Part shown: one piece after another, positions 1 through 11,099 of the stretch
Layout of the letters: every line of letters starts with the position of its first letter
How positions within the stretch are numbered: position 1 is the stretch's first letter
Origin: Brachynemurus nebulosus
Lineage: Eukaryota > Arthropoda > Insecta > Neuroptera > Myrmeleontidae
Direction: 5' to 3'
NCBI GenBank assembly: GCA_035578155.1
Contig: JAPWDM010000005.1
Location: forward strand, 36,108,108 to 36,172,107
DNA length: 64,000 bases
The notes under the pieces: model-generated
Seen by the model: the letters and a program-made list of their open reading frames with translations, nothing else
Told to the model about the DNA's origin: nothing
The model's database searches: none
Position numbers and translations under genes: made by a program

Positions 1-451
1 GATTATTATAGAAAAATTAAACGATATTAATTTCGGGCTTCATAAGTTGCAGTTATCAGGCATTTACTATTAATTGTTACAAATATACGATACTTTATAC
101 GCGACACAAAGATTAGATTTCATTAGATATAAATTTTATATCGGATTATATGTTGGAATTACTTTAAATAAGCTTACATAGTTAGTGATAGTATAAATTT
201 CAGATAGTGATAAAATAAATATAGAATATCTTTTGTAAAATGTTATTGATTCGAAATTAACAACCATATATTATGTAAATACAGTATTGCATACTTTTTG
301 AAAGATTATTATAGTGACTTTCGTTTAGTTGTTTTTATGGTCTCCAATAGGACGAGTAAAATTTGATTAAAAATGTTCAATGAAATAATCACCACATTTA
401 CGTCAATAAAAATTACGTCAGTTTTACAATATGAATTACTGTAGTTAGTAT
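1..451. other. AT-rich stretch, nothing recognised
   Basis: Very AT-rich sequence on both strands with no convincing ORF, RNA gene or repeat boundary. The short open frame antiparallel to 309-494 is low complexity in composition and is not supported as a gene. Confidence 0.5.
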
Positions 452-1987
452 CACGGAAAAAAAGAATTATTTCAATCAAATAAATTTTATTCAAACCAAA
501 TAAAATTCTTGTTTGTATACCGTCAAATAAGCTTCATATTTCCATGAATTTAATTTTTCGTTTGAGATTTAAATAAATTTTTAATTTGCACCAAATAAAA
601 ATGTTATTTACGTGAACTTGAACGTTGTTCTGATGGAACTTCCTACTTTATTTCAGTAGAAACAAAATATATTGTATTGCAAATAATAATTTTATTTGTA
701 TTAAACACTTTATTATTTAGGGCACTCAGTTTTCTTATTTAAATCAAATAATTTTTCACTCTGTTGAATTTTATTTCTATTTAAATTGAGTTTTATTTTC
801 ATTTACCTGAAAAATAAATATATATTGGATATAATAAACGAAAATCAATTTATCAGCACACTGATTATTATTTATTGTTAATACGTAATCCATATTATTA
901 TTATTATTATTATTAATATTAATTATTACAATCAAATAATAAAATATACAAGTTCAAAATGTAGTATAATTTATGCATTTTCCAGTACATAAACAGCAAA
1001 CTATCATACATTCAAACAGGTAACGTAAACAACCATATAAAAAAATTTCAAAAATAAATTTTAAACAATGAAATTCTTCAAATTTACAAATACTTTAATA
1101 AAACTTTGGTTGTTTGTTTTTTTAATACTTTTTGAATCACATATTTTTAGTATTACATAAATAAACGCTAAATTAACGTTAACTTATCAGTATCACTTAT
1201 CAGTATCACATAACACAAGGACACAACCCAATTAACACAAACACAAACATAAATATCCAAGGCCTTCAAATATGTCATTTGTTGCGGCAGTGCTATTTTC
1301 AATGTTGTATATTGTCTGAAAAAAAGCAATACAATTTATTATGGACAATATGGGCGCTTACAATTCGTATATCTACTGTTTATTAAAATAATTAATGTGT
1401 TACTTAAACTTACCAACAAATATAGGTTATTTTCTTCAAACATCAGCTTTTAGAATCTCTTTCAGTTTTTTTTATCCGTCGTATCAACAATTATTACATA
1501 ATATATTAAAACAAAAGCTAAATACGTCTAAAACAATGTATACAATGTAGGTATACATAGTGAAATTTAATTTCGAATTAAAAGTTTTCAACCAAGATCC
1601 AAGATCCAAGTCGTATAACTAGGCCTACGTATAACATTGCTTGGCTTGGCTTGGCTTCTACACGTGACCACATTTTCGCGCTTGCGTTGTAATTATTTTG
1701 TTTTTGTCGTAACTGTTTTGTTTGAATCAAACAAACTAATTGTTTGAGCCAAATAAACTTTGGTGTGCATGAAGCTAAATATGATACACAGAAATAAAAT
1801 ATAAATAAATAAACAATATATAAAACTGAAATAATGTGTTTGTTTGAAATTTATCAAAAAACACAAACAAAATAATTGATTCCTGGAAATAAGAGAAATA
1901 TTTTAGTGATCAAAATTTTATTTGGACGAAATAATATTTCCCAAACACGCAGTTTCGTTTCACTGAACTAAACTCTTTTTTTCCGTG
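452..1987. mobile_element. Candidate TIR element starting CACGGAAAAAAAGA
   Basis: A 14-bp motif at 452-465 (CACGGAAAAAAAGA) is matched in inverted orientation at 1974-1987. Inside both ends, short CCAAATAAA/TTTATTTGG-type motifs recur near 493, 1755 and 1918, as in subterminal repeats of DNA transposons. No clear TSD was found. The right end directly abuts the pogo-like MITE at 1990, which may have destroyed the flank. No coding capacity is visible. A minor (TTGGC)3 tract lies near 1641-1655. The pairing could be coincidental because the motif is A-rich. Confidence 0.3.
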
Positions 1988-1989
1988 TA

Positions 1990-2540
1990 CAGCTAAACTC
2001 TTTTTTGTGTGGTGAATAGGGACCGTATAAAAAAAATCGCACAAAAATTTTTTTCAAAAATATCATAAATAGCTATAAAAAGTATAGTTCGATCCAGATT
2101 GTACAAAAAACTTTTTTTGTGCGGTTGGTCGGGACCGCATAAAAAAGTTTCATCGTAAAAACATCACTCAAAACGCTCAAAACTTAGAAATTTCCTTAGA
2201 GGTTGCTTCTGTAAACAAGGTAAAGCATTAATTTACACGTAGAAATATTTTATTCCAATTTTATAATATCATGCAAACTTTGAAAAATACATCTTTAACA
2301 AAATTAAATGATGCAGTAACTAATTATGTTCTTATGCAATGTATTGATTAAATGCTTAAAAGCCCTTAAAAATATATTTATCAAAGAAAGTTATTATAGT
2401 AATTGTTTAAGTTTCTTACTGTCTTGTGATTTTGAATCACATTATGCATTTTATTGGCCATTTTTTGCAAACCGCATAAAAAAACAAATCGCAGAAAATA
2501 TATCGCACAAAAAAGGACGGCATAAGAAAGAGTTCAGCTG
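1990..2540 (+). mobile_element. pogo-like MITE, copy 1
   Basis: A 551-bp non-autonomous element flanked by TA on both sides (1988-1989 and 2541-2542). The left terminus CAGCTAAACTCTTTTTT and right terminus AAGAGTTCAGCTG are inverted repeats. The interior carries GACCGCATAAAAA-type motifs repeated in both orientations. It is colinear with the copy at 18368-20500 once the insertion there is removed, and is in reverse orientation to the copy at 11910-12355. The TA target and CAG...CTG termini fit the pogo/Tigger branch of Tc1/mariner. No transposase ORF is present. Confidence 0.8.
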
Positions 2541-2542
2541 TA

Positions 2543-3195
2543 CTTAACAAAGTTTAAATTGTTTCTTATGGTGAAATTTTCTATGGTGAAAAGCTAAATA
2601 TTTATAATTTAAAGAATTTAATATTTGGTATTTTAATAAAAAAAAAATTATTTTTATTACTCATGCGAGAGAAGTACTACCTTGGCGCACAGATTTTTGT
2701 ACGGAAAATAGCTATCTAATTTTTCTCCACGTACTTAGCAACTAACTAATTTGCATGATTTTTTTGATGAATTGTAATAGATAATTGTAATGTTGTATTA
2801 CTGTATGTAATAGCAAAAAAATAATATTTTGCAGTTTTCCGTAAATTATTACTAGAAAATTTTCAAAACCCTTTCTTAGCAAACCCCTACGACTCAAGAG
2901 GGACCTGCATACGAAATTTTAAGCTTACATACAGGTAGAGTTTATAATTAGTTTTTAGTTCTGGAGATTTCGTGATATAGGTGAAATTATCTAAAGTTTA
3001 TCTAACGCCATTAAAAATGAAACAAAATTAGACGCACAATTCTATATTAGTATAGTTACTCTACAAATAACAAAAACGAAAATTTTGGTACGTATAATTT
3101 GTTGTATTTGTTAATTGACGTTAGACCAAGTTTAGTTAATTTCACCTACATATATAGATAAGTAAGGAATGTTTGATATACTCGTATAATGTAAG
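2543..3195. other. AT-rich stretch, nothing recognised
   Basis: No ORF, RNA gene or paired repeat ends could be supported between the pogo-like MITE and the microsatellite. Confidence 0.5.
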
Positions 3196-3196
3196 T

Positions 3197-3383
<187 letters not shown>

Positions 3384-3990
3384 CTTATGTATTTGTAACT
3401 ACCATAGAGATTATAATTGGTAGTAATTTCAAATTATTATCCCCTACAAAGAAATTTCGAATTTTTTTTCAAAGCTCAAGAACAATAAATTCTTTCTAAT
3501 ATTTCCATGTTTCAAAATTTTTATACAAATTGTGTTTCTTTCTTTTAAAACAAATAATGCCTTAGATATATTTATTTTTAGAAAATTAGGCAGACAATCA
3601 ATATCTATTTGGTCTATTGATTTGATATAAACAAATTGATAAAACAAGGAACCAAAACAAAATAACGATAAGCCGTTTAAGTTTATTTCATATTGTATTT
3701 TGTTCAATGGTTTTATGTTGTGTATTGTACAATCAAATCATTGCCATTCTACTAACAATAATTCTATTACAATACCAAACAAAATGCTATTGTTACAATT
3801 TCGTTCAAATATACATACTTATATATTTACATACATATATAAGTTAAGCCGTTCTAAAACGTTTCAAAAATCAATTTTAAATGTAATTCGATCAATTTAT
3901 TGAATACATTACACCTTTATATAAAATAACAATATGCTTACACCTTTAAAAAGTCAATGAATTTTATTTAATTTTCAACAATAATATAAC

Positions 3991-4350
3991 GTCGCCGTTA
4001 CTTCAAAACGTTGTATGTAAAAAAAAAGGCATTTATCAGAAATTAAAAAAAGCTGTTTTATTCTTTACGCTGCAATTCTATTTGGTTGCTTTGTTTATTG
4101 AATTATCCAGGATGTTTGATGATGTGTTATTAGTGTTATTTAGTGTTTATTAAAGTACCTGTATTTTTAAAGCATCGTACGACATATGACGCATTGCCAA
4201 ATAAAAATGGCGATATACGAAATATTTTCAAGTGCGCATTCTCTGTTTCACTGTAGTCCTAGACGTTGGAATTTTGGCTATTATATAAAAAAGATGATTT
4301 TGGTTACTATACATGAATTTAGACATACGACATATTGAAGTAACGGCGAC
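3991..4350. mobile_element. 360-bp MITE with GTCGCCGTTACTTCAA termini
   Basis: The left end GTCGCCGTTACTTCAA (3991-4006) is matched by its exact reverse complement at 4335-4350. Similarity continues inward through a GTATGT motif in both arms. There is no coding capacity and no unambiguous TSD, so the superfamily is unassigned. Confidence 0.6.
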
Positions 4351-4539
4351 CATAATCAATGCTTATTGGATTAATTTTTTTAACGAAGGAACCTTTTAAT
4401 TTATATATTAGATACATATAACACCTACATACATGTATATTGTATACCTACCTATACCATTAATAAAATAATTTATGAACAGTTTATATGATAAATGAAT
4501 GAAATAAAATAATAATATTCATAGAAAATTGTGAATCAT

Positions 4540-4830
4540 TTAAAGAGGTCCTGAAACATTTGCTAGGAAATAGAAAAAGGCATCATTAATATAGTCAACA
4601 GCATGTTTAATAATTTCAATAAGCTGGGTTGTAATATCAGTATAAAGTTGCAATTTCTGCATTCCCATATTGACTTCTTTCCCGAGAATCTTGGTGCTGT
4701 AATTGAAGAACAGAGATTTTAAAGAGAGATAAATCGAATTGTAAGTAAAAGAGAAAAACATTGGAGTTCTGAAGAAAGTAGAAAAAGATACTATAAGTTC
4801 TAATGACTTATCTAGTCTCTTAAGTCTTGT
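4540..4830 (-). CDS. Weak candidate terminal exon, unknown product
   Basis: On the minus strand a frame is open from about 4830 to a TAA stop at 4540-4542 (96 codons). The predicted peptide is not low complexity. It alternates hydrophobic and polar residues as amphipathic helices do, with segments such as LKRLDKSLEL and LYTDITTQLIEIIKH, and ends NVSGPL. The local sequence is less AT-biased than its flanks. No family is recognised. The in-frame ATG at 4761 would give 73 residues, but the frame stays open upstream, so an internal or terminal exon is as likely. No good splice acceptor was seen at 4830. It could be a chance ORF or a pseudogene fragment. Confidence 0.2.
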   Translation of the reverse strand, partial: TRLKRLDKSLELIVSFSTFFRTPMFFSFTYNSIYLSLKSLFFNYSTKILGKEVNMGMQKLQLYTDITTQLIEIIKHAVDYINDAFFYFLANVSGPL

Positions 4831-5305
4831 TTAAAACCAATATTGTCCATTTTGTAACTAAACATTCAATTTTATATTAATTAATTTTATTCTTTCACGT
4901 AAATATGCATGTATCTTGGTATAGTTTAATGAAACATTGACAGTATATCACAAAATGTTTGGAAAAATCTATGAAAAATTTACTTTGGGTCACTATTAAA
5001 TTGAAAAGAATAACGCCGTCATTTTTGATACACAGTAAAAAAAATTTGAGTTCTGCGTAAAAAAAAGCTAATGGTTAAAATGTTTGTGTTAAATAAGTAA
5101 CACAACCCTGCGTTAATGTAACATTTCGTGTTTGTGTTAAATTAAAATATTAACACAAATTTTGATTTAACAGAAAAAAAATGTTAACCTGTTTTGAACA
5201 ACAAAGAAGTAACATAATATTTGTGTAGAGCAAAACAATGTAACAAGTATGTAAATTAGATTAGAATATATATCTACCAAAATATATATAATAAAAAAGA
5301 TGAAA

Positions 5306-5643
5306 GTAGTTCTTATTATTAAACAAAATCGAAAAATTATAAGTTTTTTCATAGATATTGACGAATATCGTTTTATTAAACGTTTAAAAATGAAACAATT
5401 TTCTTACATTTTAAGGTTATTTTGTTATAGATATAGTTACAAAAAATCATGTGAGCTTACTTGAAATTGTATATTATATAATACAATCTCAATATACATG
5501 ATTTTTTGTATCTGTACCAAAACTAAATCAGTAACAAAATAACCTTGAAATGAAAGTTTCCTTTTTTAAGCGTTTAATATTCGTCAATAACTAAAGAAAA
5601 CTTATCATTTTTCGGTTTTGTTTAATAATAAGAACTACTTGCA
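5306..5643. repeat. Near-complete palindromic element (foldback MITE)
   Basis: Two arms of roughly 165 bp (about 5306-5480 and 5490-5643) are inverted copies of each other. Shared blocks include AGTAGTTCTTATTATTAAAC at the left tip, its complement at the right tip, and AAGGTTATTTTGTTA-type sequence near the centre. The centre is a short AT-rich loop near 5483. The element lies about 220 bp downstream of the 3' end of the tRNA-Tyr gene. No TSD could be fixed. Confidence 0.65.
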
Positions 5644-5850
5644 ATTCTCTTATGCAGCATTTTCGTATAGAAAGTAATCGCCATGTAAAACAACAGTCTA
5701 CTGTAGAGACCATATTTTTAGAAAATTAGGTACGGTACCTCATAACAACTTCCAATTTTAAATGAAAGTATTCTATTCCCACATCAATTGCTAAAATTAT
5801 ATTATTTTTATAATAATATTGTCAATTAAAGTAAAATTTGATTTGTAAAC

Positions 5851-5858
5851 AAAAAAAA
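5851..5858 (-). terminator. RNA polymerase III terminator of tRNA-Tyr
   Basis: A run of eight T on the minus strand begins two nucleotides after the tRNA 3' end. This is the standard Pol III stop signal and supports a functional gene. Confidence 0.85.
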
Positions 5859-5860
5859 GT

Positions 5861-5955
5861 TCCTTCGAGCCGGATTTGAACCAGCGACCTATGGATTACT
5901 ATACTGTTATTATATCCTCTACAGTCCACCGCTCTACCAACTGAGCTATCGAAGG
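5861..5955 (-). tRNA. tRNA-Tyr (GTA), intron-containing
   Basis: A complete nuclear tRNA gene on the minus strand. The acceptor arm CCTTCGA (5' end at 5955) pairs perfectly with TCGAAGG (5862-5868), and the discriminator base is A at 5861. The D arm is GCTC-AGTTGGTA-GAGC. The anticodon loop CTGTAGA has anticodon GTA at 5920-5922. The T arm contains the perfect B-box GGTTCAAATCC, and the A-box is TAGCTCAGTTGG. A 22-nt intron (5897-5918) sits one base 3' of the anticodon, where eukaryotic tRNA-Tyr introns lie. The spliced molecule is 73 nt, plus CCA added after transcription. The intron means maturation needs the tRNA splicing endonuclease. There are no mismatches in the stems apart from one permitted G-T pair, so it looks functional. 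Confidence 0.97.
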
Positions 5956-6194
5956 TGTAGTATAATTATATAAAAATTTATAACACTTGCGGTCGCACTT
6001 GACATAGTGTGGTCATACTAAAGTGTAAATCTTTAAAATATTAAAAGTTTCTTAAATTGGTGGCAAAAATAGTTAAATACAGAACGCCACTGTTATTAAG
6101 TAAAAAAAATACAACACAGACACTTAGGTATTTTACGAATTTTATTTTATATTCTACAAAATATAATCCTAACTATTATTATAATATAATAAAT

Positions 6195-6906
6195 TAATTA
6201 TATTATAATATTATAAATGCGAAAATGAGTTTCTTAACTAATTAACTTAAAAATTTGCACAGACGTATTTTGCGAAACAGAGACGGTTATAGGCTACTTT
6301 TTATCTCGAGAAAATATTTTATTCCCGTGGGAAAATATATATTATTATACTATTAAACGAGCAATCGTTTCATTTGTTACTAATTAAATGTATTTTACAA
6401 TATTATAAATACTTCTATAGATACCACCAATAATAATAATATTTCTACCGACGACTACTATGAAATTACTTATTTACTGATCTATCCAGTTATCGTCAGT
6501 TGGCACATCTACTATTCTTAACAAATTCCATGCAGATGAAATTTCCACTGAGCCGGGGTCGGTTACCCTATGATATTTAAATTATAACAACGGACAATTG
6601 ATTAGCATATTCTTAGCAGAAAGAACAATCTACAACGATAAACATAGGTTACTTTGGACCCCGGGAAAATATCTAAATCATGTGGGAAGTCTTAGTCCTG
6701 TGGGAAAATATATTTAATATGATATAAAAAAGAATGTTATATGTAGTCTATTTTTTATCCAGGAAAAATATTTTATTTCTGTGGGAAAACTCCCAAGAAA
6801 AAAGTAACAGTTCTCAATAGAGCCACGATGAAAGTATACTTTATACGATTTAACTAGATGTCATAATTTCAAAAGCTACGCGAGCGAAGCCGCGAGTAAA
6901 AGCTAA
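6195..6906 (+). mobile_element. Helitron-like non-autonomous element (approximate 5' end)
   Basis: The sequence begins with a TATTATAAATGCGAAAATGA motif (near 6206), typical of a widespread class of insect repeats. It ends with a GC-rich segment CGCGAGCGAAGCCGCG (6879-6894), short spacing, then CTAA (6903-6906) followed by T, matching the Helitron 3' rule of hairpin, CTRR, then T. The interior holds recurring motifs of the form GAAAATATTTTATTCCCGTGGGAAAA near 6310, 6670 and 6760. The same motifs occur in the reverse-strand element at 55579-56296, so the two belong to one family. No protein is encoded. Confidence 0.5.
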
Positions 6907-8840
6907 TTGTCCATATTATTAACTAATCAAATGACAATTTTTTTTTGTAGATGCCTGTACTTCCTAAGATATTGTTTGTACTTGTTTTTCTATTTCAATC
7001 TTTACCACGTGTCAAGCTGATATTTTTTTTTTTTTTTTGATCATATTAATTACTTTATAAATTAGGTGTGGATATAAATTTAAGTGATTGTGAGTTTGAA
7101 ATTACTTTTGAATTATCACTTTTTTATATGTTCTACGTTTGGTCAGAACTAGTTCCACCGCGATTGCAGCAGTTGAAACTGACACTCAGATCTTCAACTA
7201 ATTAAATTGCATGAAATGGTTTTATCATTCCCAGTGCTGCTTTCGGACTATATAAGCATAAACCAGAGACCTTATATAATCACCTGGCGTAAAATCACGA
7301 GTTATGAAAGCCAATTCGTCGGTCATTTTTCGAATTAATGTTGCTTTTATATTTTTCCTTTAATAAATTTAATACGTTATTATAAATTTGTATTTTCCAA
7401 ATACCAAATACTAAGCTAAAGATTTTCCAGCAACCAAATTAAAGGTCGTCTATTAATTTAAATCTAGATATATCCCTATTAAAAGTTCTATATCACTCTA
7501 AAAGAAACACTTTATATGTTACAAACAAAGTCAGTCTTTATCTGTTACATATATAGAATGATTCAATTAGAAATAATTTTTTATTCGGTTTGGTGCAAGT
7601 ATGTATATTGTATATGTATATACATCTAAAGCCAGTCATCCCTTTTTTCATTTAAATCATATCTTTCATAAACTCAAGAAAATCTCTTTCAAAAACCACC
7701 TTTTATTTTATTAAATCTTTGCCATTTGCTATTGTTATATCCTCATGCAATATTTTTTTTAAGAAATTAAAATTTAAAATTACAGGAACTACTTATATTT
7801 TCTATGTTCTTTTTAAGAAAAGTTCCACAGTCAGCAATTTTTTAACGTTCTTTTTAAATAGAATATTATTATTTTTCAAGTAAAGTAATACTCGACATTA
7901 AAAAATATATAGAAAATATTTTCTAAAGCCAATTCAATCCGTGCCTCTAAAATAAAATTACATATTGATGAGTTCACTTTAAAGCCATTATAATACAATA
8001 CCCCATCAATAAATCAGACATTGAAAATATCAGATCATAAAAAAAGAGTTAAGAAAAGATGTTGTCTGAATGAAAAAGAAAATCTTGGCTACAGATTCCA
8101 TATTCCACGTAGGCATTGTATTATTAAAAATCACTCATGTACGTATGAGCATAGAGCTAAGAGAAGACGATGATAAAAATTGAAAGACAAAAAAAATTAT
8201 TTTTTTTGCTTTATTCAGCAAAAAGTATTATAAGGAAAAAATAATACAGTAAGAAGAATTTTAAAGAACAAACACGCTCTGACTAGCCAAGTAAATAGTA
8301 GCAGATTTTATCTCAAATTATTTCATAATAATTTACAAATAATATTTAAGCGTAAATCAAAGTCGGTTCCAAAGACAAAATTGATTTGATATTTTTCTTT
8401 TTGCAGAATAAGGCGGCCTTATCATAAACGTTAACTAAAATTTTATTACTTTTTTTTGAAAAGTAATTATTATATGAAGAATATGTTACTTAAATCGTTT
8501 CACCAAAAACTAACAAGTAAACAAGTTACAAGAAAAATTAAGGTTCATATTATACCAGGAAAGTAGAGTTGTTACATCAAATACGAGTAAATTAGACCAC
8601 GAGAACTACAATTTATGCAAATCGAATACCTGTTATCCGAAGAATTACGTTCCAGCACGAGTAACTAGCTACTTTGGCATTATTTTCCTTAAAAAACTTT
8701 AGACATACCTATACGTAATTGTTTGACCAAATAGAGCCTCTTATATCACCAGCATAGGCGCAAATTACGAGTATAATCTTCTGTCGTCCAATTACTTTTA
8801 TACTATCACTTTCTTGTATTTAAAATTTACTATCTATATA
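6907..8840. other. AT-rich stretch, nothing recognised
   Basis: About 1.9 kb with homopolymer runs (for example T14 near 7025) but no supported ORF, RNA gene or paired repeat termini. Confidence 0.5.
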
Positions 8841-8841
8841 C

Positions 8842-9252
8842 AGTGAAATTTTTTAAAATCTCTATTAAGGATATTGTTAACTATTGTATAAGGAATTAAA
8901 AAAAATATTATTAAATTTTTTTTTAATATATTTTTCATGGGTCAAAAGTACTCAAATTTGAGATTTTTCGAACTTTTAAAAATTCATATCTCTAAAAATA
9001 TTAACTTTATCGTGAAAAGTCATAGGACCTTTTTTATTTGTATTTCAATAAAGAATATAAAAAAAATTTATCCGGTTGAAAAATAATAATTCCTTGCAAT
9101 TGTTTAAACAATTTCGGTTTAAACAATATGGCACGGGGTTGCCCTATGGCGACATGCATTTATATCATCAGTAGGGCAATTTGAACAAAATCGCATAAAA
9201 AAATTGAGGTGGAGTAGTTTTCGGTACTCATGCGCCGATACCTCCTGTACTA
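8842..9252 (+). repeat. Dispersed repeat, copy of the 50.5-51.5 kb family
   Basis: About 410 bp running from a GTGAAATTTTTTAAAATCTC motif through CATGGGTCAAAAGTACTC, TAAACAATTTCGGTTTAAAC and CTCATGCGCCGATACCTCCT. The same ordered blocks recur in the same orientation at 50990-51460, where a long (TA)n tract interrupts them, and partly in reverse at 50465-50740. This defines an interspersed family present at least three times here. No coding potential or family name is assigned. Confidence 0.8.
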
Positions 9253-9921
9253 TAATTATCTGTGTTTTTTTAATTTTTTATTATTGATTTTGGACCAAGG
9301 GACAAGATGAGGGGATAACTTTCAGAGTATTAAATTAATTAGTATATTTTTGTTTTTAAAAATAGGTATTAGTACAGATACCTAGTAATTTAATAAAAAT
9401 TTTTATATTGATGATAAATCAATACAACTTAACTGAATGGCTCGGGACTTAAATTTTGACATTTGATGAGAAACACTCAAATATTAATGTAACTTTTACG
9501 AAAAAAATGTTTTCGTAGAAAAAATATAGTGCACAATACGTCAGAAATAATTTTTCCTACTTTCCCACTTACTGTACAATATACTATTATTATTATAGTA
9601 TGTATTGTGATATAATTGTGCAGTGTATCTAAAACCATCAATATGGGAATCTATGGAAAAATCTCAGAGTGTGAAAATTAGATATATTAATGGTTACTTT
9701 CCCGTCGTATGGCGAGCGGAGAGAAGCATTACATGGAATTAACATTTTATAGAATTTTGAACTGTTTAGAGAGCGAAGCGAAGCACTTTATTTCTCACGC
9801 TTATTCTCAATCCCATATGATTTAAAATTGGCTAAACTATTTTCAGCTTTATTAGTAAGATACTAATTTGATTGTATCAAAATGATAAGAAAAAATTAAT
9901 TCAATCAATTATAACTACTGA
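9253..9921 (+). other. Probable body of a Helitron-like element, left end unknown
   Basis: This stretch precedes the Helitron-type terminus at 9922-9951. It contains a GAGAGCGAAGCGAAGCAC segment near 9772 reminiscent of the GC-rich blocks in such elements, but no 5' boundary could be identified. Confidence 0.3.
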
Positions 9922-9951
9922 GCCACAGCAACGCGTGGCTGGGTCAGCTAG
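9922..9951 (+). mobile_element. Helitron-type 3' terminus
   Basis: A hairpin with stem GCCAC (9922-9926) and GTGGC (9935-9939) is followed after 8 nt by CTAG (9948-9951) and then T. This is the Helitron 3' signature. The reverse reading, CTAGCTGACCCAGCC, is familiar as the edge of many insect repeats. Confidence 0.6.
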
Positions 9952-10615
9952 TTTGAAAATATATTTTACAAAAATAATAATTTTTTTTTATTGTGGTTAC
10001 CACCAAAAAAATGGTAAACCATTTTTAGATATTTAAACCTTTAACTAAAAAGAATGATAGTATAGTTTATCTTATTGCAAACGTCGTAATAAAAATAAAG
10101 TTATGTATCTAGAGTCTAGACCAATCACTTCAACTTTTCACTTACACCTAAAATAGGTACGGTTAAATTTTCTGTAGTAAACTGAACAAGTTATGAAAAC
10201 AAATTAAGTTGAAGCGTTTAACAATACTTTTAGTGAATATCCTAACAGTCAGTAAACTGAACAATATTATTACATAAATGCTTAGTCATGGTGTTAAAAT
10301 TCTACAACTCTTTTACTGAATGTCTGTAAAATGTTAATTATATCTATTTAATTTACCAAGTAAAGAAAGTACACGGTGTCTATAAAAAAAACTTCGAGGA
10401 CGTTGCGAACAAACGGCATTACTTACCTCAGGTTAGTTAATTACGTTTATATCAGCATCTCATCAACTTTCATTCATACCATTTTGACTTTATTGCATTA
10501 AAAGTTGGTAGCGACGCCCACTGTTGAATTTTATGTAACCGAGGTGCCCCCATTCACCTAACTAATTATCAGTGTGTAAAATGGAAAATAGAAACTGAAT
10601 AGGCACTGAAATGGA

Positions 10616-10804
10616 AACAGAAAAAGTAAAAGAAGAAACGAAAAATCATTTTTAGAAAAAAACATCTGTAAAAGCCACAAATCGCCTTATGAATCACCTA
10701 TTCAAATTAGTTCAAATTAAGAGATGATTCATAAGGCGATTTGTGGCTTTTACTGATGTTTTTTTTTAAAATGATTTTTCGTTTCTTCTTTTACTTTTTC
10801 TGTT
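10616..10804. repeat. 80-bp-arm inverted repeat (hairpin)
   Basis: Arms 10616-10696 and 10725-10804 are nearly perfect inverted copies separated by a 28-bp loop. Shared blocks include AAGCCACAAATCGCCTTATG and its complement, and AAGAAGAAACGAAAAATCAT and its complement. The right arm continues into the segment that carries the hammerhead-like fold at 11047. The left arm therefore looks like an inverted duplication of the truncated end of a retroelement insertion. That reading is an inference. Confidence 0.75.
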
Positions 10805-11046
10805 CACTATTGCAAGTTTCATCTTCAGATGTTTTTTTTTTTTGTTGTTTCACATTTCCGTTTTCGTATATCATTTTTAGTGATGTACGTATTTCCTTTT
10901 TTGCAACCAACGAGTTGCTATATTTGACATTGTTTGATTTGATTGGTTTTGATCCAAAATAAAAGGTTTTTAGTTTCTTTTGTTTATGAAAACATTTTTC
11001 AAATTTTTTCATTTTTTATTTTTATTTTTATTGATTTTTATATTCT

Positions 11047-11088
11047 TGTCTTGATAATGGTGTTTTGAGACACCGAAACCGGTCGACA
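11047..11088 (+). ncRNA. Hammerhead-ribozyme-like fold, probably inactive
   Basis: The segment can fold as a compact type I hammerhead. Helix I is TGTC (11047-11050) with GACA (11085-11088). Helix II is GGTGT (11059-11063) with ACACC (11070-11074). The conserved GAAA is at 11075-11078. A minimal helix III CCGG (11079-11082) is followed by TC, giving a GTC cleavage triplet. The CUGANGA box reads TTGATAA, so two invariant positions (C3 and G8) are changed, which should abolish activity. Penelope-like retroelements are known to carry hammerheads with tiny helix III. This may be such a fossil, but the fold could also be coincidental. Confidence 0.35.
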
Positions 11089-11099
11089 TGTTGAAGATT

